Positions 32,902 through 44,062 of a stretch of 64,000 nt of DNA are shown here, in pieces; position 1 is the first letter of the stretch; every line of letters begins with the position of its first letter. The notes under the pieces are model-generated. The model saw nothing but the letters and a program-made list of their open reading frames with translations. It did no database searches and was not told the origin of the DNA. The translations under genes were made by a program, and so were the position numbers. The DNA is from Bacillus pumilus (GTDB taxonomy: Bacteria; Bacillota; Bacilli; Bacillales; Bacillaceae). The stretch is from NCBI GenBank assembly GCA_001938995.1, contig MKZN01000001.1, positions 62,001 to 126,000 on the forward strand, read 5' to 3'.

Positions 32902-34036
32902 ATATGTACTAGTTCTCATCATGTGTGTGTCTCTAACAATGATGCCTGGCTGCTGGGATCAGAACCTATTAAAAAACATCTCCCTTGTTCTCGCATCTTC
33001 CATTGATCAAGGAGAAGATGATGATATCAAAGTATCTATCACGTACCGTAAAGTACAACCGTCTCAAAGTGCACAACAAGGTGGAGGATCAGGCAGTTAT
33101 TCTACAACTGTTTTAACGACAGAAGCACCCACTTTACGCAGAGCGAGAACAGACTTTGGACGGATGGTTGATCAAAAGATTGATATATCAAAAATGCGGA
33201 TTTTGCTAATCGGTGATGACTTTTCTAAAAATAACCTACTCCCTTACTTAGATGTCTATTATCGTGATCCGAAAAGTCCTTTACTTGCAAATTTAGCCGT
33301 TGTCAAAGGTGGTTCTAGTATTGATGTGATCAACAAACTACTTAAAGAACAGCTCATTGTCAGTGACTATTTAAACAATCTGCTTACAACTGCCTCAAGA
33401 GGTTCACAGGTCACAGCTGGAAATATCCAAAGCATTCGTTCCAAGATGCTACAGGTCGGGGAAGATTTTACCCTTCCTTTGATTTTATTTGATCAATCGA
33501 AGCAACTGATTAAAGTAGCAGGAGTCGCTTTATTTGATGATGAGGTCAAATCAGGTGAACTTTATGGTCAAGACGCAATGCTACTCAACCTGATGGATAA
33601 CAGAATAGGCAAATATGCAAACTTCACAAAAAAGATTAGAAATGATATGGAACTTGAGGAAAATAATTATGTCACAATCCAAGTCACCAAATCGAAACGA
33701 GATATTCGTATTATCAATTCTGATCATCGTCATGTCACCATCGGTCTTGATTTCACATTCAACACATCTGTTATCGAATATCCAAAAGACAACCTAGATA
33801 ACACAAAAAAAGTAAACGAATTAAACGACCGACTATCTGTTATCATGACCAAGGAAGCAGAGAAAGTCATCTCTACTTTGCAGAAGGCAAACTCTGACGT
33901 ATTGGGTCTTGGAAGAAAATATCGTGTGAAGCACTTTGAGGAGTATCAAAAAATGAATTGGAAAACGGATTATCCTCAAGTGAAAATTATTCCAAAAGTC
34001 AAAGTGAACATCACACAAACTGGCATTATTAATTAA
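32891..34036 (+). CDS. Spore germination receptor C subunit lipoprotein (second operon)
   Basis: A 381-residue GerAC-family lipoprotein: signal peptide, lipobox MMPGC and mature start CWDQNLL. A Gln/Gly/Ser-rich loop (SQSAQQGGGSGS) near residue 60 is unusual for the family. AGAAGGTG precedes ATG 32891, which overlaps the B gene. No clear terminator separates it from rbsR, 97 bases downstream. Confidence 0.87.
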   Translation: MRHKYVLVLIMCVSLTMMPGCWDQNLLKNISLVLASSIDQGEDDDIKVSITYRKVQPSQSAQQGGGSGSYSTTVLTTEAPTLRRARTDFGRMVDQKIDISKMRILLIGDDFSKNNLLPYLDVYYRDPKSPLLANLAVVKGGSSIDVINKLLKEQLIVSDYLNNLLTTASRGSQVTAGNIQSIRSKMLQVGEDFTLPLILFDQSKQLIKVAGVALFDDEVKSGELYGQDAMLLNLMDNRIGKYANFTKKIRNDMELEENNYVTIQVTKSKRDIRIINSDHRHVTIGLDFTFNTSVIEYPKDNLDNTKKVNELNDRLSVIMTKEAEKVISTLQKANSDVLGLGRKYRVKHFEEYQKMNWKTDYPQVKIIPKVKVNITQTGIIN

Positions 34037-34096
34037 AAAAAGAAGGTGACATTTTTTTAAGATTGTTTTTTCGACACTTTCGTGATAACCTATTGA

Positions 34097-34110
34097 TGTA
34101 AACGGTTACA
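34097..34110. promoter_or_regulatory. cre / RbsR operator of the ribose operon
   Basis: TGTAAACGGTTACA, a perfect cre with near-palindromic arms, 23 bases upstream of the rbsR start. The equivalent B. subtilis site binds CcpA and RbsR. Confidence 0.85.
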
Positions 34111-34133
34111 CACTCACGAAGGGAGGCACTCCA

Positions 34134-35117
34134 TTGGCTACAATTAAAGATGTTGCAAAGGCGGCAAAAGTGTCCGTTGCCACTGTTTCACGTGTGCTCA
34201 ACGATACTGGATACGTCCATTCAGATACGAAAAGCCGCGTGACACAAGCGATGCAGGAGCTGAACTACTTTCCCAATGAAGTGGCTAGATCCCTTTTTAA
34301 AAGAGAATCCCGATTAGTCGGTCTTATTCTACCTGATATCACAAACCCCTTCTTCCCTCAGCTAGCTAGAGGTGTAGAAGATGAAATTCATGCCAACGGA
34401 TTCCGCTTATTATTTGGAAACAGTGATGAAGATCGCGAGAAGGAACTAGCTTACTTGCAAACCTTCAAGCAAAACCAAGTGGTCGGTGTCATCGCTGTCA
34501 CAAACGAACCAGAATCCGATATGTACAAAGATGATATACCGGTTGTATTTTTAGACCGAACCGTTTCAAATGCCCCTTCCGTTTTTGCAGATGCCACAAC
34601 CGGCGGGAAAATCGCCGCAATGGAATTGATCAAGAGAGGCAGCCGTCAGGTGACATTGCTCAAAGGACCCGCTCACCTTCAGACGGCACAGCAAAGGTTT
34701 AGAGGCGCACTTGATGTCCTCACCGAATCAGGTGTCGACTTTCATGTCATGTCGACTGCTTCCTTTTCCTTTCAAGAAGCTAGAAAAAGCGCTACTGCAT
34801 TGTTTCAGCTATATCCTGAAACAGATGGAATCATTGCCAGCAATGACATTGTCGCAACAGCGGTGATACACGAAGCTCTTCGGATTGGGAAAACCATTCC
34901 ACAGGAAGTACAAATCATTGGATTCGATGATATTCCGCAAAGTGAATTGCTCTTTCCTCCCCTATCAACCATCAGGCAGCCTGCCTATGACATGGGACAA
35001 GAAGCAGCAAAACTCATCATCAAAGCCATTCAGAAACAACCTATACATCAACCCGTTATTCAAATGCCCGTCTCCTTTATTGAACGAGAGACAACGAGAA
35101 AGGTGGAATCACAATGA
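34134..35117 (+). CDS. rbsR: Ribose operon repressor
   Basis: A 327-residue LacI-family repressor: helix-turn-helix TIKDVAKAAKVSVATVSRVLN, then a ribose-binding-protein-like core with LPDITNPFFPQLARGVED and the C-terminal SFIERETTR. The start is TTG 34134, with GGGAGG 8 bases upstream. It heads rbsRKDACB and overlaps rbsK by four bases, so the repressor is autoregulated through the box at 34097. Confidence 0.92.
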   Translation: MATIKDVAKAAKVSVATVSRVLNDTGYVHSDTKSRVTQAMQELNYFPNEVARSLFKRESRLVGLILPDITNPFFPQLARGVEDEIHANGFRLLFGNSDEDREKELAYLQTFKQNQVVGVIAVTNEPESDMYKDDIPVVFLDRTVSNAPSVFADATTGGKIAAMELIKRGSRQVTLLKGPAHLQTAQQRFRGALDVLTESGVDFHVMSTASFSFQEARKSATALFQLYPETDGIIASNDIVATAVIHEALRIGKTIPQEVQIIGFDDIPQSELLFPPLSTIRQPAYDMGQEAAKLIIKAIQKQPIHQPVIQMPVSFIERETTRKVESQ

Positions 35118-35992
35118 GTCAAATTGTCGTGATAGGAAGCTGTTCCATGGATTTAGTCGTCACATCAAACAAACGACCAAATGCAGGCGAAACCGTCCTA
35201 GGTGAATCATTTAAAACAGTCCCAGGCGGAAAGGGTGCCAATCAAGCAGTCGCAAGTGCACGACTTGGTGCAGATGTGTATATGATCGGACGTGTAGGCG
35301 ATGACCCTTACGGACAAGAAATCTTACACAATCTACAAACACAAGGCGTTCGTACCACTTATATGAAACCGGTTACCGAAATGGCAAGCGGAACAGCTCA
35401 TATCATTTTAGCTGAAGGCGATAATAGCATTGTCGTTGTCAAAGGGGCAAATGACGAAGTCTCACCACACTTTGTCGAAGACGCTCTTCTTTCCATTGAA
35501 GATATCGGTATGGTCCTGATCCAGCAGGAAATACCTGAAGACACAGTCGAAGCGGTATGTGCCATCTGCCACGAGAAAGGGATACCAGTGATTTTAAACC
35601 CTGCACCTGCTCGCAAAGTCAAACAGCACATATTAAAGCAAGCCGCCTACATTACACCAAATGAACACGAAGCGGTACTGATGTTTGATGGTCTCACGAT
35701 AGAAGAAGCATTACGTGAATACCCAAATCAACTACTCATCACAGAAGGAAAAAGCGGCGTTCGATACTTTGACGGAACGAATGAAGTGCTTGTCCCAGGC
35801 TATCCAGTCGAAGCAGTTGATACAACAGGAGCGGGCGATACTTTTAATGGCGCCTTGGCTGTCGCACTGACAGAAGGAAAATCCTTATATGACGCTCTTG
35901 CCTTTGCCAATCGTGCAGCATCGATCTCTGTCACAAAGTTCGGCGCGCAAGGCGGTATGCCTACAAGAGAAGAATTGGAGAGTAAGACATGA
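35114..35992 (+). CDS. rbsK: Ribokinase
   Basis: Phosphorylates D-ribose to ribose 5-phosphate. 292 residues, PfkB family: N-terminal GSCSMDLVV, the [15 protein letters not shown] signature, and [13 protein letters not shown] with the catalytic Asp. ATG 35114 overlaps rbsR; its stop overlaps rbsD. Confidence 0.95.
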   Translation: MSQIVVIGSCSMDLVVTSNKRPNAGETVLGESFKTVPGGKGANQAVASARLGADVYMIGRVGDDPYGQEILHNLQTQGVRTTYMKPVTEMASGTAHIILAEGDNSIVVVKGANDEVSPHFVEDALLSIEDIGMVLIQQEIPEDTVEAVCAICHEKGIPVILNPAPARKVKQHILKQAAYITPNEHEAVLMFDGLTIEEALREYPNQLLITEGKSGVRYFDGTNEVLVPGYPVEAVDTTGAGDTFNGALAVALTEGKSLYDALAFANRAASISVTKFGAQGGMPTREELESKT

Positions 35993-36384
35993 AAAAAAAC
36001 GGTATCTTAAATAGTCATATCGCCAAGGTACTAGCAGACCTTGGCCATACAGATACAGTGGTCATCGCAGACTGCGGCCTACCTATACCTGATGGTCCAA
36101 TCAAGATTGACCTTGCATTATCAATCGGGACACCGTCCTTTCAAGAGGTTACCTCCCTTCTTCTTCAAGAAATGGCGGTCGAAAAAGTCACCATCGCCAG
36201 TGAAATCAAGGAAGCGAATGAGCGCGACCATTTGTTTTTAAAGAAAGCGCTCACAAACCAACCAATAACAGACGTAGACCACGAGACATTCAAAGAAATG
36301 ACCAAACAGGCAAAAGCAGTCATTCGAACGGGTGAAGCAACCCCATACGCTAACTGCATTCTTCATGCCGGTGTCATTTTCTAA
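35989..36384 (+). CDS. rbsD: D-ribose pyranase
   Basis: Interconverts the pyranose and furanose forms of ribose for the kinase. 131 residues with [20 protein letters not shown] (catalytic His near residue 20) and the C-terminal [13 protein letters not shown]. Overlaps rbsK by four bases; 15 bases before rbsA. Confidence 0.95.
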   Translation: MKKNGILNSHIAKVLADLGHTDTVVIADCGLPIPDGPIKIDLALSIGTPSFQEVTSLLLQEMAVEKVTIASEIKEANERDHLFLKKALTNQPITDVDHETFKEMTKQAKAVIRTGEATPYANCILHAGVIF

Positions 36385-36399
36385 AAGGAGGAACCAGAT

Positions 36400-37881
36400 A
36401 TGAACATAGAGATGCATAACATCCATAAGGCCTTTGGAAAAAACACCGTTCTCTCCGGGGTCTCCTTTGACCTTGTCACAGGTGAAGTCCATGCGCTCAT
36501 GGGTGAAAATGGTGCGGGAAAATCAACCTTAATGAATCTTTTGACAGGTCTCTATTCATTAGATCAAGGAACGATTCATATCGACGGAAAAGAAACCGCT
36601 TTCAAAAGTCCGAAAGAAGCCGAGCAACACGGAATCGCCTTTATTCATCAGGAGCTGAATATTTGGCCTGATATGACGGTTTTAGAAAATCTATTCATCG
36701 GTAAAGAAATCTATACAAAGTTCGGCCTCTTAGACACTAAGAAAATGAAAGCACTCGCCAAGAAACAGCTCGACCGGCTATCTGTCAACCTATCAATTGA
36801 TCAAGAAGCAGGAAGCTGTTCTGTTGGACAAAAACAAATGATCGAAATTGCGAAAGCCTTAATGACTGATGCAAAGGTCATCATTATGGATGAACCAACG
36901 GCAGCTTTAACTGATCGTGAGATTGAAAAGCTATTTGAAGTCATTGAATCACTCAAAAAAGAAGGCGTTTCCATCGTCTATATTTCTCACCGAATGGAGG
37001 AAATCTTTACGATCTGTGATCGTATCACAATCATGCGTGATGGAAAAACGGTCGATACGAAGGCAATTCCAGAAACCAATTTCAATGAAGTCGTCAAAAA
37101 AATGGTCGGACGAGAATTAACAGATCGTTATCCAGAGCGTACCCCCTCTACCGGTGATACTGTCCTAGAAGTGAAGCAAGCCACAAGAAAAGGACAATTT
37201 CAACAGATTTCTTTCTCAGTCAAAGCGGGCGAAATTGTAGGTGTCGCAGGCTTAATGGGTGCGGGTCGAACTGAAATGATGAGGTCACTCTTCGGACTCG
37301 ATCCTCTTGACCAAGGCGAGATTTGGGTGCACGGAAAAAAGGCTATCATCAAAAAACCAAGTGATGCCGTCAAGTTAGGCATTGGCTTTATCACAGAAGA
37401 TCGCAAGGATGAAGGACTCATGCTAGATGCATCGATCCGAGAAAACATTGGTTTACCAAACTTAGAAAGTTTCTCTCCAAAGGGACTCATTGATAAGAAA
37501 ACCGAACAGGACTTTGTCGATCTGCTGATCAAAAGGCTGACGATCAAAACCGCTTCCTCTGAATCTCCTGCACGAAGTTTGTCTGGGGGAAACCAACAAA
37601 AAGTCGTGATCGCCAAATGGATTGGGATTCAGCCAAAGGTATTGATTTTAGATGAACCGACAAGAGGAGTGGACGTCGGAGCAAAACGGGAGATCTATCA
37701 ATTGATGAACGAACTCACCGATCGTGGTGTCGCCATCTTAATGGTGTCATCTGAACTCCCAGAGGTTCTCGGTATGAGTGACCGGGTGCTTGTGATTCAT
37801 GAAGGCACCATCGGCGGGGAACTCGATAAAGCAGAAGCGACACAAGAACGTATTATGACATTAGCTACAGGAGGGAAGTAA
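36400..37881 (+). CDS. rbsA: Ribose ABC transporter ATP-binding protein
   Basis: A fused double ATPase of 493 residues. Domain 1: Walker [10 protein letters not shown], signature CSVGQKQM, Walker [12 protein letters not shown]. Domain 2: degenerate Walker A ([10 protein letters not shown]), signature [20 protein letters not shown]. It powers the RbsC channel. ATG 36400 follows AAGGAGG. Domain 2 lacking the Walker A lysine is normal for this family. Confidence 0.95.
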   Translation: MNIEMHNIHKAFGKNTVLSGVSFDLVTGEVHALMGENGAGKSTLMNLLTGLYSLDQGTIHIDGKETAFKSPKEAEQHGIAFIHQELNIWPDMTVLENLFIGKEIYTKFGLLDTKKMKALAKKQLDRLSVNLSIDQEAGSCSVGQKQMIEIAKALMTDAKVIIMDEPTAALTDREIEKLFEVIESLKKEGVSIVYISHRMEEIFTICDRITIMRDGKTVDTKAIPETNFNEVVKKMVGRELTDRYPERTPSTGDTVLEVKQATRKGQFQQISFSVKAGEIVGVAGLMGAGRTEMMRSLFGLDPLDQGEIWVHGKKAIIKKPSDAVKLGIGFITEDRKDEGLMLDASIRENIGLPNLESFSPKGLIDKKTEQDFVDLLIKRLTIKTASSESPARSLSGGNQQKVVIAKWIGIQPKVLILDEPTRGVDVGAKREIYQLMNELTDRGVAILMVSSELPEVLGMSDRVLVIHEGTIGGELDKAEATQERIMTLATGGK

Positions 37882-37882
37882 C

Positions 37883-38836
37883 ATGAAACCACTTACTTCA
37901 ACTGGAAGATTCGACAACATCATGCAAAAGCTGGGGCCATTCTTAGGACTGATTATCCTTGTCGCCATTGTGTCTATTTTAAACCCGGCATTTTTAGAGC
38001 CCTTAAATATTCTAAACTTACTCAGACAAATCTCTATTAATGCGCTTATTGCCTTTGGCATGACCTTTGTCATTTTAACTGGAGGCATTGATTTATCGGT
38101 CGGTGCAATCCTTGCGCTATCCAGTGCACTGACTGCCGGGTTTATTGTTTCAGGTATGGACCCGATGTTAGCCATCGGCATTGGGTGTATCATCGGTGCA
38201 ATTCTCGGGATGGTGAATGGTCTTTTAATCACAAAAGGAAACATGGCTCCATTTATTGCCACCCTTGCAACGATGACCATTTTCAGAGGCTTGACACTTG
38301 TTTATACAGATGGAAATCCAATTACAGGCCTAGGCTCTAACTATGCATTTCAGTTATTCGGTCGCGGGTATTTCTTAGGTATTCCAGTTCCAGCTATCAC
38401 CATGCTTCTCACTTTCATTATTCTGTGGGTTATCCTTCATAAATCACCTTTCGGTAGAAAAACATATGCCATTGGTGGAAATGAAAAAGCCGCTCTGATC
38501 TCAGGGATCAAAGTACCGCGCGTGAAAATCATGATTTATGCATTAGCAGGTTTTATGTCTGCTCTAGCAGGTGCTATTTTAACGTCTCGTTTGAACTCGG
38601 CTCAACCAACAGCTGGTATGTCCTATGAGCTCGATGCCATTGCTGCCGTTGTACTTGGTGGTACAAGCCTATCTGGCGGAAGAGGAAGAATTGTCGGCAC
38701 ACTCATCGGGGTACTCATCATCGGTGTATTGAACAATGGTATGAACTTACTTGGTGTATCATCATTCTATCAATCTGTTGTGAAAGGTATTGTAATTCTA
38801 ATTGCAGTCCTATTAGACAGAAAAAAATCTGCTTAA
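37883..38836 (+). CDS. rbsC: Ribose ABC transporter permease
   Basis: A 317-residue CUT2 permease with about eight to ten helices, typical NALIAFGMTFVILTGGIDLSVG and GGTSLSGGRG-GTLIGV motifs. AGGAGGGAAG lies upstream of ATG 37883, one base after the rbsA stop. Confidence 0.95.
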   Translation: MKPLTSTGRFDNIMQKLGPFLGLIILVAIVSILNPAFLEPLNILNLLRQISINALIAFGMTFVILTGGIDLSVGAILALSSALTAGFIVSGMDPMLAIGIGCIIGAILGMVNGLLITKGNMAPFIATLATMTIFRGLTLVYTDGNPITGLGSNYAFQLFGRGYFLGIPVPAITMLLTFIILWVILHKSPFGRKTYAIGGNEKAALISGIKVPRVKIMIYALAGFMSALAGAILTSRLNSAQPTAGMSYELDAIAAVVLGGTSLSGGRGRIVGTLIGVLIIGVLNNGMNLLGVSSFYQSVVKGIVILIAVLLDRKKSA

Positions 38837-38849
38837 GGAGGCAGCTGCT

Positions 38850-39767
38850 ATGAAAAAATATTTGATTCTCATCATGACTCTCTCTTTGTTCATACTTTCT
38901 GCCTGTTCACTTGAACCGCCAGAGTGGGCGAAGTCATCAAAAGATGGCAAGAAGAATAACATCAAAATCGGACTATCGATCTCGACCCTCAATAACCCAT
39001 TCTTCGTCTCTTTGAAAAATGGCGTAACCAAAGAAGCAGAGAAACTTGGCATTCAAGTGGTCATTGCAGATGCGCAAAATGATTCAGCCAAACAAACAAG
39101 TGATGTAGAAGATTTAATTCAACAAGGGGTCGATGCACTGCTCATTAACCCAGCTGATTCCTCTGCAATATCAACAGTTGTCGAATCAGCCAATGCGTCA
39201 GATATACCTGTGATCACATTGGATCGCTCAGCAGAAAGCGGAAAAGTAGAAGCACTCGTTGCCTCAGATAACGTCAAAGGTGGCGAGATGGCAGCTGACT
39301 TTATCATCGACAAGCTTGGCAAAGGCGCGAAAGTCGCTGAATTAGAAGGTGTGCCTGGTGCTTCTGCCACACGTGAGCGCGGGAAAGGTTTCCACCAAAA
39401 AGCGGACAAAGACCTTGATGTCACAGCAAAACAAGCTGCTGACTTCGACCGGACAAAAGGATTGAATGTCATGGAAAACCTCCTTCAAGGAAACCCTGAC
39501 ATCCAAGCAGTCTTTGCACACAATGATGAAATGGCGCTTGGAGCATTAGAGGCCATCCAAAGTTCTGGAAAAGACATCCTCGTCGTTGGTTTCGACGGAA
39601 ACGAAGATGCACTCAGCTCCATTAAAGCAGGTAAACTGTCTGCCACAGTCGCCCAGCAGCCAGATCTCATTGGAAAACTGGCAGTTGGCGCTGCGCATGA
39701 CGTATTAAACGGCAAAAAGGTAGAAAAAATCATTGCAGCTCCGCTTAAACTAGAGGAAAAGAAATAA
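38850..39767 (+). CDS. rbsB: Ribose-binding lipoprotein
   Basis: A 305-residue periplasmic-binding-protein-like lipoprotein: lipobox LSACS with lipidated Cys19, then IGLSISTLNNPFFVSL, LINPADSSA, DRSAESGK and FAHNDEMALGALEA. Delivers ribose to RbsC. AAGGAGG precedes ATG 38850. Last gene of the operon. Confidence 0.95.
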   Translation: MKKYLILIMTLSLFILSACSLEPPEWAKSSKDGKKNNIKIGLSISTLNNPFFVSLKNGVTKEAEKLGIQVVIADAQNDSAKQTSDVEDLIQQGVDALLINPADSSAISTVVESANASDIPVITLDRSAESGKVEALVASDNVKGGEMAADFIIDKLGKGAKVAELEGVPGASATRERGKGFHQKADKDLDVTAKQAADFDRTKGLNVMENLLQGNPDIQAVFAHNDEMALGALEAIQSSGKDILVVGFDGNEDALSSIKAGKLSATVAQQPDLIGKLAVGAAHDVLNGKKVEKIIAAPLKLEEKK

Positions 39768-39771
39768 ACAC

Positions 39772-39801
39772 AAAACCCCCGAAACGAGATCGGGGGGTTT
39801 T
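39772..39801. terminator. Terminator of the rbs operon, shared with ywrF
   Basis: AAAACCCCCGA..TCGGGGGGTTTT, a strong stem usable in both directions between convergent genes. Confidence 0.9.
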
Positions 39802-39805
39802 CACA

Positions 39806-40423
39806 TTATTCTGGTCTTTTGAGCACAAATGACGTTCCTAAATGCGCATAATCGTTACCTGCTAGACGTGCAACTGGCTTTAATTCCTCTGTGTAAACAT
39901 ATCCTTTTTCCGCATCGTACACAGATTCATCTAAATGAGCACAAACGACCCGACCAATCATATGATCGACCGTCACCTCTCCTTCATCATTTTGAAAGGT
40001 CAAATGCTGTTCTAGCTTACACTCAAAACGAATACGAGCTTCCTGAATGCCTGGAACTGCAACAACACTGCTCTCGACTGAATGAAGACGGGTTCGTTTC
40101 AGTTCACTCTCTCCCTGCGGCAAAGTAGCGGCCGTTTCATTTACATCCTGGATGATATGTTCATCACTCACATGGACGACAAATTCTCCTCTGTCTGTGA
40201 TATGCTGCGCTGTATCTTTCATCTTCCCTTGGCGTCGTCCGATGGAGACAGCGATCAGAGGCGGATCGCCACTGATGACATTAAAGAAACTAAACGGTGC
40301 GGCATTGATGACATTTTCTTTTGAAAGACTTGTTATAAACGCAATCGGTCTTGGAACAATGGAGCCCGATAATAATTTATATGCTTCTTTTTGTGACAGC
40401 TTATCCATTTGCAAAGTAATCAC
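39806..40423 (-). CDS. ywrF: Flavin reductase-like FMN-binding protein (YwrF)
   Basis: A 205-residue split-barrel protein of the flavin reductase (DIM6/NTAB) family that binds FMN: GSIVPRPIAFITS, NAAPFSFFNVISGDPPLIAVSIG and GEFVVHVSD are family marks. The start is GTG 40423 with AAGGAGG 10 bases upstream. Position near als/ywr genes agrees with B. subtilis ywrF. Substrate unknown. Confidence 0.82.
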   Translation of the reverse strand: MITLQMDKLSQKEAYKLLSGSIVPRPIAFITSLSKENVINAAPFSFFNVISGDPPLIAVSIGRRQGKMKDTAQHITDRGEFVVHVSDEHIIQDVNETAATLPQGESELKRTRLHSVESSVVAVPGIQEARIRFECKLEQHLTFQNDEGEVTVDHMIGRVVCAHLDESVYDAEKGYVYTEELKPVARLAGNDYAHLGTSFVLKRPE

Positions 40424-40482
40424 GTCACATGCGCCTCCTTTTCATATAACGACATCATACCATACCCATTTCTCTCTCCCTC

Positions 40483-41370
40483 CTACTTCGTCTCGGCCCG
40501 GTGCAAGGTGTGGTGGACGAGATGAAATAGAGCAGGGTTATGATTTTCCTGTCTATAGGAAATGGTCCATTCTGCCAAAAGCTGTTCATTTTCAATTGAC
40601 CGATAGACAACATCTAGATTAAATAAACGCCGAGCCGATGTTGGCATCACTGCAATGCCGATACCTGCTGTGACAAGACCAATAACCATTTGATATTCCG
40701 CCGCTTCCTGAACAATATTCGGAGTAAATCCGTACTTCTCACAAAGCAGGACAAAGTGCTGATAAAGGGATGGCCATGACTCCTTTGATAAAGAAATAAT
40801 CGGTTCATCCCGAATATCGTCAATGGTGACGGACTCCTTTTCAGCCAGCGGGTGATTTTTCGGAATCGCAAAGATGCACTCACTTTGTTTCATTAACCGG
40901 CTGACTAGTTCATCGTGCGGAGTTGTTGGATGCAAAAAACCAATATCAATCTCCCCATTCAATAACGCCCGCAGCTGTTGCTGAACAGAAAGCTGCTTCA
41001 GTTCGATACTGACAGAGGGATACATCTCCCTGAATTCCCGCACGACTGGTGGCAAAATATCATATGTCGCTGTCCCAACAAAACCAATTACGATTTTACC
41101 AAGCTCTCCCCTTGCCGTATGACGTGCATGATCAACGGCTTTATCCAGCTGCTGCAACACACCTCGAATCTCTTGTAAAAATACCTTTCCAGCAGCTGTT
41201 AATTCCACCACTCGCTTAGATCGGTGAAACAAAGGAAACCCCAATTCTTCCTCAAACTGCTTAATTTGCTGACTAAGTGGAGGCTGTGTCATATTCAAGC
41301 GTGTGGCCGCCCTGCCGAAATGCAGCTCCTCTGCCACAGTGACAAAATACTGCAAATGTCTCAGTTCCAT
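40483..41370 (-). CDS. alsR: LysR-type activator of acetoin synthesis
   Basis: A 295-residue LysR-family regulator: N-terminal winged helix [22 protein letters not shown] with [10 protein letters not shown], and an effector domain ([30 protein letters not shown]). Divergent from alsSD with a 150-base shared promoter region; in B. subtilis AlsR activates alsSD in response to acetate and low pH. It is very close to AlsR in the DNA-binding half. Confidence 0.92.
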   Translation of the reverse strand: MELRHLQYFVTVAEELHFGRAATRLNMTQPPLSQQIKQFEEELGFPLFHRSKRVVELTAAGKVFLQEIRGVLQQLDKAVDHARHTARGELGKIVIGFVGTATYDILPPVVREFREMYPSVSIELKQLSVQQQLRALLNGEIDIGFLHPTTPHDELVSRLMKQSECIFAIPKNHPLAEKESVTIDDIRDEPIISLSKESWPSLYQHFVLLCEKYGFTPNIVQEAAEYQMVIGLVTAGIGIAVMPTSARRLFNLDVVYRSIENEQLLAEWTISYRQENHNPALFHLVHHTLHRAETK

Positions 41371-41441
41371 CCTCTCACTCCTCTCACACTAATTCGTAGA
41401 ACATATCAAAAGCACGTTAAACATATATTGGTAATTTTATT

Positions 41442-41469
41442 TTGTGAAATGTATAGTAAATCATATCAT
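41442..41469 (+). promoter_or_regulatory. Promoter of alsSD
   Basis: TTGTGA (41442-41447), 16 bases, TATCAT (41464-41469), 52 bases before the alsS start. AT-rich dyads upstream (41416-41435) are where AlsR would bind. Confidence 0.5.
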
Positions 41470-41520
41470 AAAAATATGTTTTCCATAAAAATTTTACTTG
41501 CCGAAAGGAGTGCGGGGTAC

Positions 41521-43221
41521 ATGAATTCTCAAACAAAACCCCTAACAAAACGAGGAGCAGAGTTGATCGTCGATACGTTGATTGCTCAGGGTGTTACCCA
41601 TGTTTTTGCGATTCCAGGTGCAAAAATTGATGCTGTCTTTGATGCATTGAAAGACAGAGGTCCAGAACTAGTCTTATGCCGTCATGAACAAAATGCAGCA
41701 TTTATGGCAGCTGCTGTCGGTCGGTTAACTGGAAAACCAGGTGTTTGTCTCGTGACATCAGGTCCTGGCGCAGCCAATTTAGCGACAGGTCTATTAACAG
41801 CTAATACTGAAGGGGATCCTGTTGTGGCAATTGCCGGAAACGTCGTTCGAGCGGATCGCCTGAAACGAACACACCAATCACTCGACAATGCGGCATTATT
41901 CAAACCAGTGACAAAATATAGTGTTGAAGTACAAGATGTGAAGAATATACCAGAAGCATTAACCAATGCTTTTCGCGCGGCACAAAAAGGGCAAGCTGGA
42001 GCAGCATTTATCAGCTTTCCACAAGATGTCGTGACAGAACACACCACACAAATGCCTGTGTCTGCTCACCCTTCTCCAGAATTAGGTCCTGCACCGGATG
42101 CTCTCATCAGCTCGGCCATCGCCAAAATTCAAAATGCACACTTACCTGTTGCCATCGTAGGAATGAAAGCTAGTCGTCCAGCTGCTGCAGACGCCACAAG
42201 GAATCTGCTGAAAACACTCCGTATCCCCTTTGTAGAAACATTCCAAGGAGCCGGAGTTCTCTCAAAAGAGCTTGAACATCAATATATTGGCAGAATCGGC
42301 TTATTTCGCAATCAGCCAGGAGATCTTCTGATTGAACAAGCAGATGTCATTTTGACCATCGGCTTTGATCCCATCGAATATGATCCGAAACACTGGAATA
42401 CTCATCCACAGCATCGTCAAATCATTCACGTGGATGACATGCAAGCGGATATTGATCATTTTTATGAACCAGCTCTTGAGCTGATCGGTCATATCCCTGA
42501 AACCGTTGAACATCTCGCACATGACAGTGTGCCACTTTCACTATGTGGAAATAAAGAAGATTTTATCGCTGATTTACAGCAGTTATTAAGCGCAATCGAA
42601 ATAGCACCCGAAAGAGAAAGTCACCTCTCTCACCCATTGGATGTTGTTCATACTCTTAGACGCCTCATTCCTGATAAGACGAAAGTGACTTGTGATATCG
42701 GGTCACACGCCATATGGATGGCTCGCCATTTTCGGTCGTATGAGCCGAATACATTACTGGTGAGTAATGGGATGCAAACATTAGGCGTCGCTTTACCTTG
42801 GGCGATCGCTGCCTCCATATTGAATCCAGATGAAAAGGTAGTTTCTGTCTCAGGGGATGGCGGCTTTCTCTTCTCTGCAATGGAATTAGAAACAGCCGTC
42901 AGAATGAAAACAAACCTCGTCCATCTCGTATGGAATGACAGCACATACGACATGGTGGCATTCCAGCAGAAAATGAAATATGACCGCACGTCCTGCGTTG
43001 AATTCGGGCAAATCGATTTAGTCAAATATGCAGAAAGCTTTGGAGCCACTGGATTACGTGTAAATTCACCTGAAGAGCTTTCAACCGTCCTTCAAAAGGG
43101 TATAAACATAGAAGGACCCGTCATTATTGATATTCCAATTGACTATCAAGACAACCCAGACCTCGCCAGTCAAAAGTGGCCAGAAGTCTTTCGCGAAAAA
43201 CGAACTTTGAACGTCAGATAA
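41521..43221 (+). CDS. alsS: Acetolactate synthase, catabolic
   Basis: A thiamine-diphosphate enzyme of 566 residues joining two pyruvates to 2-acetolactate and CO2 in the acetoin pathway. Seen: catalytic Glu in [15 protein letters not shown], and the ThDP/Mg motif [28 protein letters not shown]. The start ATG 41521 has AAAGGAG upstream; the frame is open almost 300 bases further upstream, but that part overlaps the promoter and alsR and is not coding. No FAD-linked anabolic features. Followed 35 bases later by alsD. Confidence 0.95.
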   Translation: MNSQTKPLTKRGAELIVDTLIAQGVTHVFAIPGAKIDAVFDALKDRGPELVLCRHEQNAAFMAAAVGRLTGKPGVCLVTSGPGAANLATGLLTANTEGDPVVAIAGNVVRADRLKRTHQSLDNAALFKPVTKYSVEVQDVKNIPEALTNAFRAAQKGQAGAAFISFPQDVVTEHTTQMPVSAHPSPELGPAPDALISSAIAKIQNAHLPVAIVGMKASRPAAADATRNLLKTLRIPFVETFQGAGVLSKELEHQYIGRIGLFRNQPGDLLIEQADVILTIGFDPIEYDPKHWNTHPQHRQIIHVDDMQADIDHFYEPALELIGHIPETVEHLAHDSVPLSLCGNKEDFIADLQQLLSAIEIAPERESHLSHPLDVVHTLRRLIPDKTKVTCDIGSHAIWMARHFRSYEPNTLLVSNGMQTLGVALPWAIAASILNPDEKVVSVSGDGGFLFSAMELETAVRMKTNLVHLVWNDSTYDMVAFQQKMKYDRTSCVEFGQIDLVKYAESFGATGLRVNSPEELSTVLQKGINIEGPVIIDIPIDYQDNPDLASQKWPEVFREKRTLNVR

Positions 43222-43256
43222 GACTTCCATACATTACATCAAAGGAGTGAGCGGAA

Positions 43257-44027
43257 ATGGGGATGATGCACCCAATGAATCTACAGAACGACACAAGACA
43301 ACATGACAAACAACAAGAGGTCTATCAAGTATCAACGATGACCTCACTGCTGGAAGCAGTATACGATGGTGATTTCTCACTGTCTCGCATTCCTGAACAC
43401 GGCGATTTCGGTATTGGCACATTTAATCAATTAGACGGAGAGCTGATCGGCTTTGACGGCGCCTTTTACCGGCTGCGCTCTGACGGGACAGCGAACCCGG
43501 TGACAGATCAAGATTATTCACCGTTCTGCTCTCTAGCATTCTTTGAAACAGACATCGTTCATCGAATCGATGCCCCAATGACAGCCAAAGAGCTAGAAAA
43601 AGAAATCAATCGCATTTTGCCAAGTAAGAATGTTTTTTATGCGATTCGGATTGATGGAACATTCAAAAAGGTTCAAACCCGAACAGTCGAAAAACAGGAA
43701 AAGCCTTACGTTCCAATGGTAGAGGCAGTAAAATCACAGCCAATTTTCGATTTTGAGAATATTCAAGGAACCATCGCAGGTTTTCGTACACCACAGTACG
43801 CACACGGCATTGCGGTAAGTGGATATCATCTTCACTTTATTGATGAAGGTAGGCGTGTCGGCGGGCACGTATTTGATTACATCGTTGATCAAGTCACCAT
43901 TCGACTGTCTCAAAAACGTCATATGAAGTTACACCTGCCAAATACGCAAGATTTCTTCCAAGCAGACATCGATCGAGCTGACCTTGCACAGCAAATAGCC
44001 AGTGCGGAAAGCAGCCCAGATCAATAA
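43257..44027 (+). CDS. alsD: Acetolactate decarboxylase
   Basis: Converts 2-acetolactate to acetoin, a neutral overflow product. 256 residues, zinc enzyme with the His cluster in YAHGIAVSGYHLHFIDEGRRVGGH (three His ligands). ATG 43257 has AAAGGAG 9 bases upstream. Second gene of alsSD; terminator at 44035. Confidence 0.95.
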   Translation: MGMMHPMNLQNDTRQHDKQQEVYQVSTMTSLLEAVYDGDFSLSRIPEHGDFGIGTFNQLDGELIGFDGAFYRLRSDGTANPVTDQDYSPFCSLAFFETDIVHRIDAPMTAKELEKEINRILPSKNVFYAIRIDGTFKKVQTRTVEKQEKPYVPMVEAVKSQPIFDFENIQGTIAGFRTPQYAHGIAVSGYHLHFIDEGRRVGGHVFDYIVDQVTIRLSQKRHMKLHLPNTQDFFQADIDRADLAQQIASAESSPDQ

Positions 44028-44034
44028 GATGAGG

Positions 44035-44062
44035 ACACCCCGGTGATGACGGGGTGTTTTTT
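44035..44062 (+). terminator. Terminator of alsSD
   Basis: ACACCCCG-gtgatga-CGGGGTGT followed by TTTTTT. Confidence 0.93.

Noticed and set aside
41224-41520. In-frame N-terminal extension of alsS
   Set aside because: The 99 extra codons overlap the 5' part of alsR and the promoter; the product matches AlsS only from 41521, where AAAGGAG precedes the ATG.
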